Under the pieces are notes generated by a model. The model searched no databases, had not been told where the DNA came from, and saw only the letters and a list, made by a program, of their open reading frames with translations. This document shows, in pieces, positions 10,398 through 17,527 of a DNA stretch of 64,000 bases (positions are counted from its first letter, which is position 1; each line of letters starts with the position of its first letter). The stretch is from the NCBI GenBank assembly GCA_050943615.1, contig JBMNPN010000001.1:34765-98764 (forward strand), read 5' to 3'. The position numbers and the translations under genes are program-made. Source of the DNA: CACZQA01 sp050943615 (GTDB lineage Bacteria > Actinomycetota > Coriobacteriia > Coriobacteriales > QAMH01).

Positions 10398-11801
10398 ATG
10401 GCGCATATGAGGGAAAAGACATCCAACGGCGTGCTCTTCGCGCTGCTCTATGCAAACGCCTTTCTCGGCTCGTACTCGAACAACATCGTTAACGTCGCCC
10501 TTCCCGACATCATGGTCGAGTTCGCCGTCGATGCGACCACGGCGCAGTGGCTCGTCTCGGGTTTCATGATCGTCACGGTCATCACGGTGCTCTCCATGGC
10601 GAGCATCTACCGGCGCTTCGGGACGCGTACGCTCTTTCTTGCCGTGCAGTTCATCTTCATCGGTGCCAACACGCTGGGGCTCCTCTCTCCGAGCTTTGCC
10701 CTCACGATGCTCGCGCGTCTGCTGCAGGGTGCGGGAACAGGCATCTCCATGCCGCTCATGATGACGACGGTCATCCTGCTCGCCCCATCTGAAAGAAAGG
10801 GTTTTCTGCTCGGCATCGGCTCGTGCATCATCACGCTGGGCCCGGCATTTGCCCCGGTGGTCTCGGGCGCGCTCGTCACGGGTCTGGGGTGGCGGGCGAT
10901 CTTCTTGCTGCCGCTCGTGCTCTCGGCGGTCCTTCTGGTGCTGGGCCTTGTCTTTGTGCGCAACGTCAACGAGACGCATCCCGGCTTGCCCGATGCGCTT
11001 TCCGCGCTGCTGCTCGCGGTGGGGATGTTCTTCGTCTCCTACGGTCTGACGCGCGTGGTCGCAAGCCCGCTCGATGGCGTCGCCTCGCTTCTGATCGGCG
11101 CTGGCGTCGTGGCGCTGTTCGCCTGGCGGCAGAAACGGGTCGCCCGCCCGCTGCTCAATCTCGCGCCCTTCAGAAACCCGCGCTTTCTTCCCTCGTGCGC
11201 GCTCGTGCTCGTGGTCCTCATGGCGACGTTCTCCATGTCCATCCTGTTGCCGCTCTACTACGAGCAGGCCTGCGGCATGACGGCGCTCGTCGCGGGCTCG
11301 CTCATGATCGTGCCGGTGATCTGCAACACGGTGACGGGTGTGGCGGCAGGTGCGCTCTTCGACCGATTCGGGGGATGGCCGCTCATCGTGGTCGGTTTTG
11401 TCTGCATCGTCTTGGGTCAGGTGGCCATGGCCCTGAATGCGCAGGCGTTTTCCGTGCCGCTCATCATTGCGGCGGCATCGGTTGCCTACGGTGGCGTCGG
11501 ACTCGCCTCGTCTCCCTCTCAGGTGCAGGGGCTGTCGGCCCTGGAGCGTAGGGACTACCCGCACGGGGTCTCGATTCTCGCGGGTGTCGTGCAGCTTGCG
11601 GGCACGCTGGCTCCGTCGCTGTACGTGAGCATCCTCGACCAGGTGCAGGCGACGCAAATTGCCGCCGGTGCCTCTGCTGCCATGGCTGGGGCAGCCGGTC
11701 TTTCCAGCGCGCTCGTCGTTGCGGCGGTCGTCTCGTTCGCCGGTCTTGCAATTGCCATTCCCTATACCTTTAAGCTCAGGAAGCATTCGAGCAGTAAGTG
11801 A
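10398..11801 (+). CDS. MFS drug:H+ antiporter, DHA2 (14-TM) type
   Basis: 467 residues with about 14 hydrophobic helices. The N-terminal motif NIVNVALPDIMVEF followed by QWLVSGFMIV is characteristic of DHA2 exporters (EmrB/QacA type). Motif A (SIYRRFGTRTLF) follows helix 2 and motif C (GPAFAPVVSG) is in helix 5. It probably exports a toxic compound or metabolite; the substrate is not inferable. The ATG at 10398 is chosen for its 9-base spacing from GAAGGG; ATGs at 10389 and 10392 are closer and less likely. Confidence 0.88.
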   Translation: MAHMREKTSNGVLFALLYANAFLGSYSNNIVNVALPDIMVEFAVDATTAQWLVSGFMIVTVITVLSMASIYRRFGTRTLFLAVQFIFIGANTLGLLSPSFALTMLARLLQGAGTGISMPLMMTTVILLAPSERKGFLLGIGSCIITLGPAFAPVVSGALVTGLGWRAIFLLPLVLSAVLLVLGLVFVRNVNETHPGLPDALSALLLAVGMFFVSYGLTRVVASPLDGVASLLIGAGVVALFAWRQKRVARPLLNLAPFRNPRFLPSCALVLVVLMATFSMSILLPLYYEQACGMTALVAGSLMIVPVICNTVTGVAAGALFDRFGGWPLIVVGFVCIVLGQVAMALNAQAFSVPLIIAAASVAYGGVGLASSPSQVQGLSALERRDYPHGVSILAGVVQLAGTLAPSLYVSILDQVQATQIAAGASAAMAGAAGLSSALVVAAVVSFAGLAIAIPYTFKLRKHSSSK

Positions 11802-11837
11802 GATGCGCGTACAACGTACGCCTGTGGCCCGGGACGG

Positions 11838-11843
11838 TATAAT
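11838..11843 (+). promoter_or_regulatory. -10 box upstream of larB
   Basis: A consensus TATAAT lies 36 bases before the larB ATG. The -35 region is not recognisable. The leader between contains GGAAAGGGG as ribosome site. Confidence 0.55.
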
Positions 11844-11879
11844 CCCTGATGTTCTTTTTTTCACCGGAAAGGGGCGTCG

Positions 11880-12593
11880 ATGGCAGAAAGCGATTTTGCG
11901 AACCTCGATTTCGAGCGCGAGAAGCGCTGCGGGTTTCCCGAGGTGATCTATGCCCAGGGAAAGGAGCCCGTGCAGGTCGTTGCCATCGCCCGTGCGCTTG
12001 TGGAAAAGCACGGCATCGCCCTTGGGACGCGGGCAAAGGACGAGGACTTTGCGGCTCTGCAGCGCGCCTTCGACGATGTGCAATGCTTCGAGCGCTCCCG
12101 TGTCTTCTTTGTCGACCGGCGCGAGAATCCCGTTAGGGGCGAGACGATCGAGGAAGTGCTCTCTTGCGCAAACCGCGCAGAAGGGCAGGTCGTCGTGGCC
12201 TGTGCGGGGACGAGCGACCTTCCCGTGGCCGAGGAGGCGGCGCTCACCGCACGCATCATGGGCTCCGCCGTCCAGATGATCACCGACGTCGGCGTTGCCG
12301 GCGTGCACCGTGTCCTCGCCTATGAAGATGACCTGCGCGCAGCGCACGCCATCGTCGTGGCCGCGGGAATGGAAGGGGCCCTCGCCTCGCTCATCGGCGG
12401 GCTCGTGGACGTCCCTGTGATTGCCGTTCCCACGAGCGTGGGCTACGGTGCGAACTTCGGCGGCCTTGCGGCGCTGCTCGGCATGCTCAACTCCTGCGCG
12501 GGCGGGGTGAGCGTCGTCAATATCGACAACGGCTTTGGTGCCGGCCAGATCGCAGACCGCATCAACCGCCCGCCCGAGCGTTTTCGTCAATGA
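11880..12593 (+). CDS. larB: Pyridinium-3,5-biscarboxylic acid mononucleotide synthase LarB
   Basis: 237 residues related to AIR carboxylase (PurE). Recognisable LarB blocks are FEREKRCGFPEVIYAQGK at the N-terminus, VVACAGTSDLPVAEEA and DVGVAGVHRVL in the middle, and PTSVGYGANFGGLAALL plus SVVNIDNGFGAG at the end. LarB carboxylates nicotinic acid adenine dinucleotide as the first step to the nickel-pincer cofactor of lactate racemase and related enzymes. The later-step genes larC and larE are not adjacent and not in this window, so the cofactor user is unknown. ATG at 11880 follows GGAAAGGGG. Confidence 0.93.
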   Translation: MAESDFANLDFEREKRCGFPEVIYAQGKEPVQVVAIARALVEKHGIALGTRAKDEDFAALQRAFDDVQCFERSRVFFVDRRENPVRGETIEEVLSCANRAEGQVVVACAGTSDLPVAEEAALTARIMGSAVQMITDVGVAGVHRVLAYEDDLRAAHAIVVAAGMEGALASLIGGLVDVPVIAVPTSVGYGANFGGLAALLGMLNSCAGGVSVVNIDNGFGAGQIADRINRPPERFRQ

Positions 12594-12618
12594 AGGGTTA
12601 CAGAAAGAGGGAAGGCCC

Positions 12619-13209
12619 ATGTCAAAGAAGCTGCTGTACGTTGATGCGTGCGTGAACCGTGATACTTCGAGGACGGAAAGGCTCGCACAGGCGCTCCTCA
12701 AGCGCCTCCTTGAAACGGGCGACTACGAACTCGAGACGCTCGTTCTGGAAGACGTGGACGTCGAGCCGCTCGACGGGACGCGCCTCAACCGTCGCACGGC
12801 GGCAGTCGAGGCATCGGACTTCGGCGACCCGATTTTCGATTACGCAAAGCAGTTCGCCGCGGTAGACGAGGTCCTCATCGCCGCGCCCTACTGGGACTTC
12901 TCGTTTCCCGCAAAGCTCAAGGCCTACTTCGAGCTCCTCTGCGCGCAGGGCGTGACCTTCTACTACTCGCCCGAGGGCATCCCGACCGGGCTCTGCAAGG
13001 CAAAGCGCGTCTGGTACGTGACCACAGTCGGCGGCTATGCGGGCGAATACGATTACGGCCTGATGCAGGTCGAGGCGCTCTGCAAGCTCTACTTTGGCAT
13101 CGACGACGTCAGGAGCTTTCGGGCCGAGGGGCTCGACATCATCACCAACGACGCCGACGCGATCATGGCAGAAGCGCTCGACGTGATCGCCAAGGCGGAT
13201 CTGTCCTAG
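12619..13209 (+). CDS. Flavodoxin-fold NAD(P)H-dependent (FMN) oxidoreductase
   Basis: 196 residues with a flavodoxin-like fold of the azoreductase/quinone-reductase group. The N-terminus (MSKKLLYVDACVN followed by SRTERLAQAL) is a beta strand and phosphate-binding loop for FMN. API-type stretches VLIAAPYWDFSFPAKLKAYFE and VTTVGGYAG match the second and third flavin loops. It likely transfers hydride from NAD(P)H to quinones, azo or nitro compounds. It starts 25 bases after larB, with GAGGGAAGG as ribosome site, so the two are probably co-transcribed. Its stop overlaps the convergent amidohydrolase gene. Confidence 0.85.
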   Translation: MSKKLLYVDACVNRDTSRTERLAQALLKRLLETGDYELETLVLEDVDVEPLDGTRLNRRTAAVEASDFGDPIFDYAKQFAAVDEVLIAAPYWDFSFPAKLKAYFELLCAQGVTFYYSPEGIPTGLCKAKRVWYVTTVGGYAGEYDYGLMQVEALCKLYFGIDDVRSFRAEGLDIITNDADAIMAEALDVIAKADLS

Positions 13210-14258
13210 AGCCCGAAGAGGCGCTGGGCGTTCCCGCCGAGGATGAGGTCCTTGTCGGTCTCGGGGATATCGAGCGTCTCGATGGCCTCGACATCGGCGC
13301 GTCCATCGAAGACGGGAATCATCGTCCCGAAGACGAAATGGTCGGCACCGCACACGTCGACGGCGCACTCGAGCTGGCGTTTTCCCCACGTGCCGGGATG
13401 GGTGATCTCGAAGAAGAGGTTGTTCTTCACGTAACGCTCGATGCGGTCTGCTGCCGAGGCGTCGAGGCGCTTGGTCTCTTCCGTCTGCCCGGCGCGCACG
13501 CGCGGGCGCAGCAGGCCGTCGAAGGCGAACCAGGCGCCGCCCATGAACCCGTGCACGAACTTGAGGTTGGGGAAGTCCTCGAAGATGCCGCTGTAGAGCT
13601 CGAGGCTCACGGCCGTGATGGCGTCTATCTCGCGTCCAAGCTCGCGGCGGACGTTGTTGTACTTGGTGATGGAGGCGTAGTCGACGGGCAGGGGCACGTT
13701 TCGCACCGCGACGGGAACGTTCTCGTCGTTGAGCACCTTGAGGAGCGGCCGGAACGCCTCGTTGTCCAGGTACCACTTTCCGTAATGTGCAGAGAGCTGC
13801 ATGCCGCAAAATCCGAGCTCCTTGATGCAGCGCTCGAGTTCGTGAAGGCTCGCGCGGTCGCCCCAGGGCGGCACCGTTCCCATGGCGACGATGCGCCCGT
13901 TCGACTTCTCCACAAACTTGGCGTAGGCGTCGTTTGCCATCTCGCAGAGGTCCTGCGTCATCCACTCGCCCCAGACGGGGATGCGGATGATGGCCTTCTC
14001 GATGCCGCAGGTGTCCATGGCGGCAAGCGTCGCCTCCAGGCTGTACTCGCCTTCCACGAGCGCGGCATTGCCAAAGCCGTCGGGTTGCTCGAGGGAGATC
14101 TGCCGGCGTCCGTCTTTCAGGGTGTTGACGTGCACGTGCGGACCGCCGTTTGCGGTCGGCACGCAGCCGATCCACTTGTCGAAGGTGTCCGGGTCTGAAA
14201 ATACCCGGTCGGGGACCTTGTCCATTGCCGTGTCGATGATGAGACGTTTGGAACTCAT
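13206..14258 (-). CDS. Amidohydrolase-fold (TIM-barrel) protein with degenerate metal site
   Basis: 350 residues resembling the amidohydrolase-2/ACMSD-type family: an N-terminal strand (LIIDTAMDK), a mid-barrel QLSAHYG, then FVHGFMGG and EITHPGTWG, and a C-terminal HFVFGT followed by a short helix and GGNAQRLFGL. Family members normally bind Zn or another metal through an N-terminal HxH and a C-terminal Asp; here the first strand reads IDTAMD and the last FGTM, so both ligands appear absent. A hydrolase or decarboxylase role cannot be assumed. ATG at 14258 follows AAGAGG by 8 bases. A reverse-strand TATACT lies at 14347-14352. It converges on the flavin reductase gene. Confidence 0.7.
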   Translation of the reverse strand: MSSKRLIIDTAMDKVPDRVFSDPDTFDKWIGCVPTANGGPHVHVNTLKDGRRQISLEQPDGFGNAALVEGEYSLEATLAAMDTCGIEKAIIRIPVWGEWMTQDLCEMANDAYAKFVEKSNGRIVAMGTVPPWGDRASLHELERCIKELGFCGMQLSAHYGKWYLDNEAFRPLLKVLNDENVPVAVRNVPLPVDYASITKYNNVRRELGREIDAITAVSLELYSGIFEDFPNLKFVHGFMGGAWFAFDGLLRPRVRAGQTEETKRLDASAADRIERYVKNNLFFEITHPGTWGKRQLECAVDVCGADHFVFGTMIPVFDGRADVEAIETLDIPETDKDLILGGNAQRLFGL

Positions 14259-14462
14259 GAAAACCACCTCTTACAAAAACGCCAGCTTAGAGGCTGAGTT
14301 CATGCAGCTGGGTTTGGCAAGACAGCTTGCGCCTCCCTTTACGTCGAGTATATCCCCGCGTGCGCCTTCGAGGTAAGCGGGCAGGGGGTTCGCCACGGGA
14401 GCGTCTTCTTTGGCGGATGCTATTGGCATCATCGGTTATTCGAAAAACATATAAATCAATGG

Positions 14463-14766
14463 GTACAATTCTTGCTGATGAACCCCTCAGGTTGGGGACA
14501 GTTTGCAGCTCGGGATTCCCGACTCGTACGCGTTGTATGAGTATTTTCCCGTAACGAATTGTCGACGTTTCCTGTTTAATACCCCCCTGATGAGGTCTTT
14601 TCGCACGATGGGGTGCATAATCTGAGGCAGTGCGGGGCATCTACGTTTGTAGAACTCTCTCGGACAGTTTGTTTTACATGATCGGGCTACCCTAGGCCAG
14701 TGGCTCGAATCTCGTTCCCGCACATGTGCGCCCCGTAGGTCTCCCTCTTTCCTACGGGGCGTTTTC
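14463..14766 (+). ncRNA. Candidate small RNA of unknown family (promoter-to-terminator unit without ORF)
   Basis: A TACAAT box (14463-14468) is followed by about 290 bases that lack a plausible coding frame and end at a strong Rho-independent terminator (14729-14766). The stretch contains several short complementary segments (for example GGGA-TTCCC near 14513). It did not match my memory of tmRNA, RNase P RNA, SRP RNA, or common riboswitch consensus elements. The terminator could instead belong to a decayed gene. Confidence 0.3.
14729..14766 (+). terminator. Rho-independent terminator in the 14.3-14.95 kb intergenic region
   Basis: An 11-bp perfect stem, CGCCCCGTAGG pairing with CCTACGGGGCG, with an 11-base loop and a TTTT tail. 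No protein gene lies directly upstream on this strand. Confidence 0.85.
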
Positions 14767-14810
14767 TATTTCCGCGCGCCAATCTCCCCGTGCGCTAGCC
14801 ATTAGGTTTG

Positions 14811-14878
14811 CGAAAACGGACATCTGCAGAGAAAAAGTGCTCGAATCGCAGTTTTTTCGCTGCAGATGTCCGTTTTCG
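14811..14878. repeat. Long perfect inverted repeat (19-bp arms)
   Basis: The left arm 14811-14829 (CGAAAACGGACATCTGCAG) is the exact reverse complement of the right arm 14860-14878. The 30-base centre carries an A-run and a T-run that could partly extend the stem. No T-tail characteristic of a terminator follows. It may be a dispersed small element or a recombination or regulatory hairpin upstream of rfbG. No second intact copy was found in this window. Confidence 0.85.
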
Positions 14879-14903
14879 AAATCTGCTCGGGGGCGAGCTC
14901 GTG

Positions 14904-14912
14904 TGGGATAAT
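14904..14912 (+). promoter_or_regulatory. Extended -10 promoter of rfbG
   Basis: TGG-GATAAT forms an extended -10 element about 40 bases before the rfbG ATG, directly downstream of the inverted repeat. No -35 consensus is evident. Confidence 0.5.
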
Positions 14913-14952
14913 GCGGTCGTTTAGTTGCAGCGACGTGGGTTGGAGTCATGCG

Positions 14953-16023
14953 ATGGGTTCTGCTTGGAAGTCCGGATTGCTCGATTCGTATCGCGGAAAG
15001 CGGGTGCTCGTCACGGGGCACACGGGCTTCAAGGGAAGCTGGCTTTCTTTGATTCTCGCCCATGCCGGAGCGCAGGTGACCGGGTACGCGCTCGAGGAAC
15101 CGACCGACCCGAGCCTCTTCGAACTCGCCCGTATCGACGAGCTTGTCGACTCACGTACCGGCGATATCCGCGACTTCGACAAGCTCGCGTCCGTCTTTGC
15201 CGAAGCGAGACCCGAATACGTCTTTCACCTGGCCGCCCAGCCCATCGTGCGCATCGGCTACGACGAGCCGCGCCGCACCTTCGAGACCAACGTCATGGGC
15301 ACGGTCAACGTACTCGAGTGCGTGCGAAGGTCGCAGGGCGTGCGCTCGGTGCTCAACGTCACCACTGACAAGGTCTATCTCAACGCCGACGAACCCGATC
15401 ACGCGTTCACGGAAGACGAGCCGCTCGACGGTTTCGATCCCTACAGTAACTCCAAGTCCTGCTCGGAGCTCGTGACGCATTCCTATGCGAAGAGCTTCTC
15501 CTTGCCGCCCGTCTCCACGGCGCGTGCGGGAAACGTCATCGGCGGCGGGGACTTTGCTCCGGAACGCCTCGTGCCCGATTGCGTGCGCGCTACGCTTGCG
15601 GGGCGTCCCATCGGGGTGCGCAACCCCGCCTCCACGCGACCGTTCCAGCACGTGCTCGAGCCGCTCGGCGCCTACCTGCTCATCGCCGCCCGCCAAGGGG
15701 AGCGCCCCGAGCTTGCCGGTGCCTACAACGTGGGACCCGACCACAGGGATGCCGTCACGGCGCAGCGCCTCGTAGAACTCTGGTGCACGCTCTGGGGCGA
15801 GGGGGCAGACTGGGCCGATGCGAGCAATCCGGATGACCCCAAGCACGAGGCCGCCTTTCTCGAGCTCGACAACTCCAAGCTCAAGGACAGCTTCGGCTGG
15901 TCTGCAACCTGGGGCATCGACCAGGCGCTCGAAAGAACCGTCAGCTGGACGAAGGACTGGGCGGCGGGCGCTGACCCGCGGATGAGCATGCTCTCTCAGA
16001 TTGAGGAGTTCTTCGCATCTTGA
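14953..16023 (+). CDS. rfbG: CDP-glucose 4,6-dehydratase
   Basis: 356 residues, extended short-chain dehydrogenase fold. VLVTGHTGFKGSWLSLIL is the NAD-binding motif in the form diagnostic of CDP-glucose 4,6-dehydratases; HLAAQPIVRIGYDEP and the catalytic NVTTDKVY and YSNSKSCSE (Tyr-x3-Lys) follow. It converts CDP-glucose to CDP-4-keto-6-deoxyglucose. The ATG at 14953 has TTGGAG 8 bases upstream. The next enzyme of the pathway, RfbH, is encoded next. The cytidylyltransferase RfbF that would make CDP-glucose is not in this window. Confidence 0.93.
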   Translation: MGSAWKSGLLDSYRGKRVLVTGHTGFKGSWLSLILAHAGAQVTGYALEEPTDPSLFELARIDELVDSRTGDIRDFDKLASVFAEARPEYVFHLAAQPIVRIGYDEPRRTFETNVMGTVNVLECVRRSQGVRSVLNVTTDKVYLNADEPDHAFTEDEPLDGFDPYSNSKSCSELVTHSYAKSFSLPPVSTARAGNVIGGGDFAPERLVPDCVRATLAGRPIGVRNPASTRPFQHVLEPLGAYLLIAARQGERPELAGAYNVGPDHRDAVTAQRLVELWCTLWGEGADWADASNPDDPKHEAAFLELDNSKLKDSFGWSATWGIDQALERTVSWTKDWAAGADPRMSMLSQIEEFFAS

Positions 16024-16047
16024 AGCGGGGTTTTCGCGGTCTATAAT
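16020..16047 (+). promoter_or_regulatory. Promoter of rfbH, overlapping the rfbG stop
   Basis: TTGAAG (16020-16025), a 16-base spacer and TATAAT (16042-16047) form a good vegetative promoter; its -35 box includes the rfbG stop codon. About 80 bases of leader precede the rfbH ATG. This leader contains a GC-rich hairpin (AAGGCGC...GCGCCTT, about 16066-16092) followed by TTTATTT, which could terminate rfbG transcripts or attenuate rfbH. Confidence 0.65.
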
Positions 16048-16127
16048 CCTCGAACAGGATCTTTCGAAGGCGCGCGATTTTCGCGGCGCCTTTTATTTGT
16101 CTGCATTGAAAAGCAAGGAGCGAGGAC

Positions 16128-17498
16128 ATGTTCGAGGGCATGAGCGAGACGGAGGCGCGCGCACAGATCTTGGAGGTGGTCGGCGCCTATTGCGACCGCT
16201 TCCACAACCAGCAGCCCGCTTGGCGCGAGGGCGATCGCATCAACTATGCGGGGCGCGTGTACGACCGAGACGAGATGGTCAACCTGGTCGATGCCTCCCT
16301 CGAGTTCTGGCTCACGAGCGGGGAGTGGACCAGGCGCTTCGAAGAGGGGCTTGGCAGCTACCTCGGGCTTCCCTTCGTGAGCTTCGTGAATTCGGGAAGC
16401 TCCGCGAACCTCCTTGCCTTCCAGGCGCTCACGAGCCCGCTTCTGGGCGAGCGCGCCATCAGGCCGGGAGACGAGGTCATAACGGTCGCCGCGGGCTTTC
16501 CCACGACGGTCTCGCCGCTCGTCAACTTCGGTGCCGTCCCCGTGTTCGTGGACGTCGAGATCCCGAGCTACAACGTCGACGTCTCCCAGCTCGAGGCGGC
16601 GCTCTCCGAAAAGACCAGGGCCGTCATGCTCGCCCACACGCTCGGCAACCCCTTTGACGTCAAGGCCCTTCGCGCGTTTTGCGATGATCATGGCCTGTGG
16701 CTCGTCGAGGACAACTGCGATGCGCTGGGAAGCACCTACACGCTCGATGGTGAAAAGCGCCTTACCGGCACCTTCGGCGACATCGCGACGAGCAGCTTCT
16801 ATCCGCCGCACCACATGACCACCGGCGAGGGCGGCGCCGTCTACACCGCAAACCCTGAGCTGCACAAGATCGTGCGCTCGCTGCGCGATTGGGGGCGCGA
16901 CTGCAGCTGCCCGAGCGGGCATGACAACAGCTGCGGACACCGCTGGGACGGCCAGTACGGAATTCTCCCGAAAGGCTACGACCACAAGTACGTCTACTCC
17001 CACTTTGGCTACAACCTCAAGGCGACCGACCTACAGGCCGCCATCGGCTGCGCGCAGCTCGAGAAGCTCCCGTCCTTTACCGCGGCGCGCAAGCGCAACT
17101 GGGCGCATCTGCGCGCCGCGCTCGACGGCCTCTCCGACCGCCTCGTGCTGCCCGAGCCCGAACAGGATTCCGACCCGAGCTGGTTCGGCTTCTGCATTAC
17201 CGCCGCCGAGGGCGCACCGGATGCCATGACGATCACGCGCCGTCTCGAGCAGCGCGGCATCCAGACGCGCCGCCTGTTCGCCGGCAACCTCGTCAAGCAT
17301 CCCTGCTTCGATGCGCTGCGCGCGGCAGGAGAGGGCTATCGCATTATCGACCCGGCGACGCAGGAGAGCTGCCTGAACGCAGACGTCCTCGCGCAGACCG
17401 AGAGGATCATGGAGAACACGTTCTGGGTCGGGGTCTACCCGGGCATGACCGACGACAAGCTCGATTTCATGGCACGCGCTATCAGAGAGGCGCTGTAG
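16128..17498 (+). CDS. rfbH: CDP-4-keto-6-deoxy-D-glucose-3-dehydrase (E1, RfbH/DdhC)
   Basis: 456 residues, DegT/AspC-like aminotransferase fold using PMP. In the place of the usual PLP lysine stands His (HHMTTGEGGAV, His228), as in E1 dehydrases. Cys259-x-Cys261-x7-Cys269, with Cys197 upstream, fits the [2Fe-2S] ligand set of this enzyme. It removes the 3-hydroxyl of CDP-4-keto-6-deoxyglucose, opening the route to 3,6-dideoxyhexoses. The reductase partner (E3) is not evident nearby; the ferredoxin at 49149 is one candidate electron donor but this is only a guess. It is separated from rfbG by its own promoter. Confidence 0.93.
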   Translation: MFEGMSETEARAQILEVVGAYCDRFHNQQPAWREGDRINYAGRVYDRDEMVNLVDASLEFWLTSGEWTRRFEEGLGSYLGLPFVSFVNSGSSANLLAFQALTSPLLGERAIRPGDEVITVAAGFPTTVSPLVNFGAVPVFVDVEIPSYNVDVSQLEAALSEKTRAVMLAHTLGNPFDVKALRAFCDDHGLWLVEDNCDALGSTYTLDGEKRLTGTFGDIATSSFYPPHHMTTGEGGAVYTANPELHKIVRSLRDWGRDCSCPSGHDNSCGHRWDGQYGILPKGYDHKYVYSHFGYNLKATDLQAAIGCAQLEKLPSFTAARKRNWAHLRAALDGLSDRLVLPEPEQDSDPSWFGFCITAAEGAPDAMTITRRLEQRGIQTRRLFAGNLVKHPCFDALRAAGEGYRIIDPATQESCLNADVLAQTERIMENTFWVGVYPGMTDDKLDFMARAIREAL

Positions 17499-17527
17499 GC
17501 GCGGCGCTTTGCGCTACGCTGTAGGAA

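Larger units (their letters stand above)
14259..14952. other. 694-base non-coding region between the amidohydrolase gene and rfbG
   Basis: No convincing coding sequence is seen. It contains the amidohydrolase promoter on the reverse strand (TATACT at 14347-14352), a possible small-RNA unit on the forward strand (14463-14766), a strong terminator, a long perfect inverted repeat (14811-14878), and the rfbG promoter. The part around 14400-14600 is visibly richer in A+T than its surroundings. Confidence 0.7.

Noticed and set aside
14608..14640. CTGATGAG followed by a short hairpin, resembling a hammerhead ribozyme core
   Set aside because: The required GAAA box is not at the expected place and the helices do not close.
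14690..14720. Sequence resembling a tRNA-like or tmRNA 3' end (GGCTCGAATCTCGTTCCC)
   Set aside because: There is no acceptor partner, no T-arm pairing and no encoded CCA.
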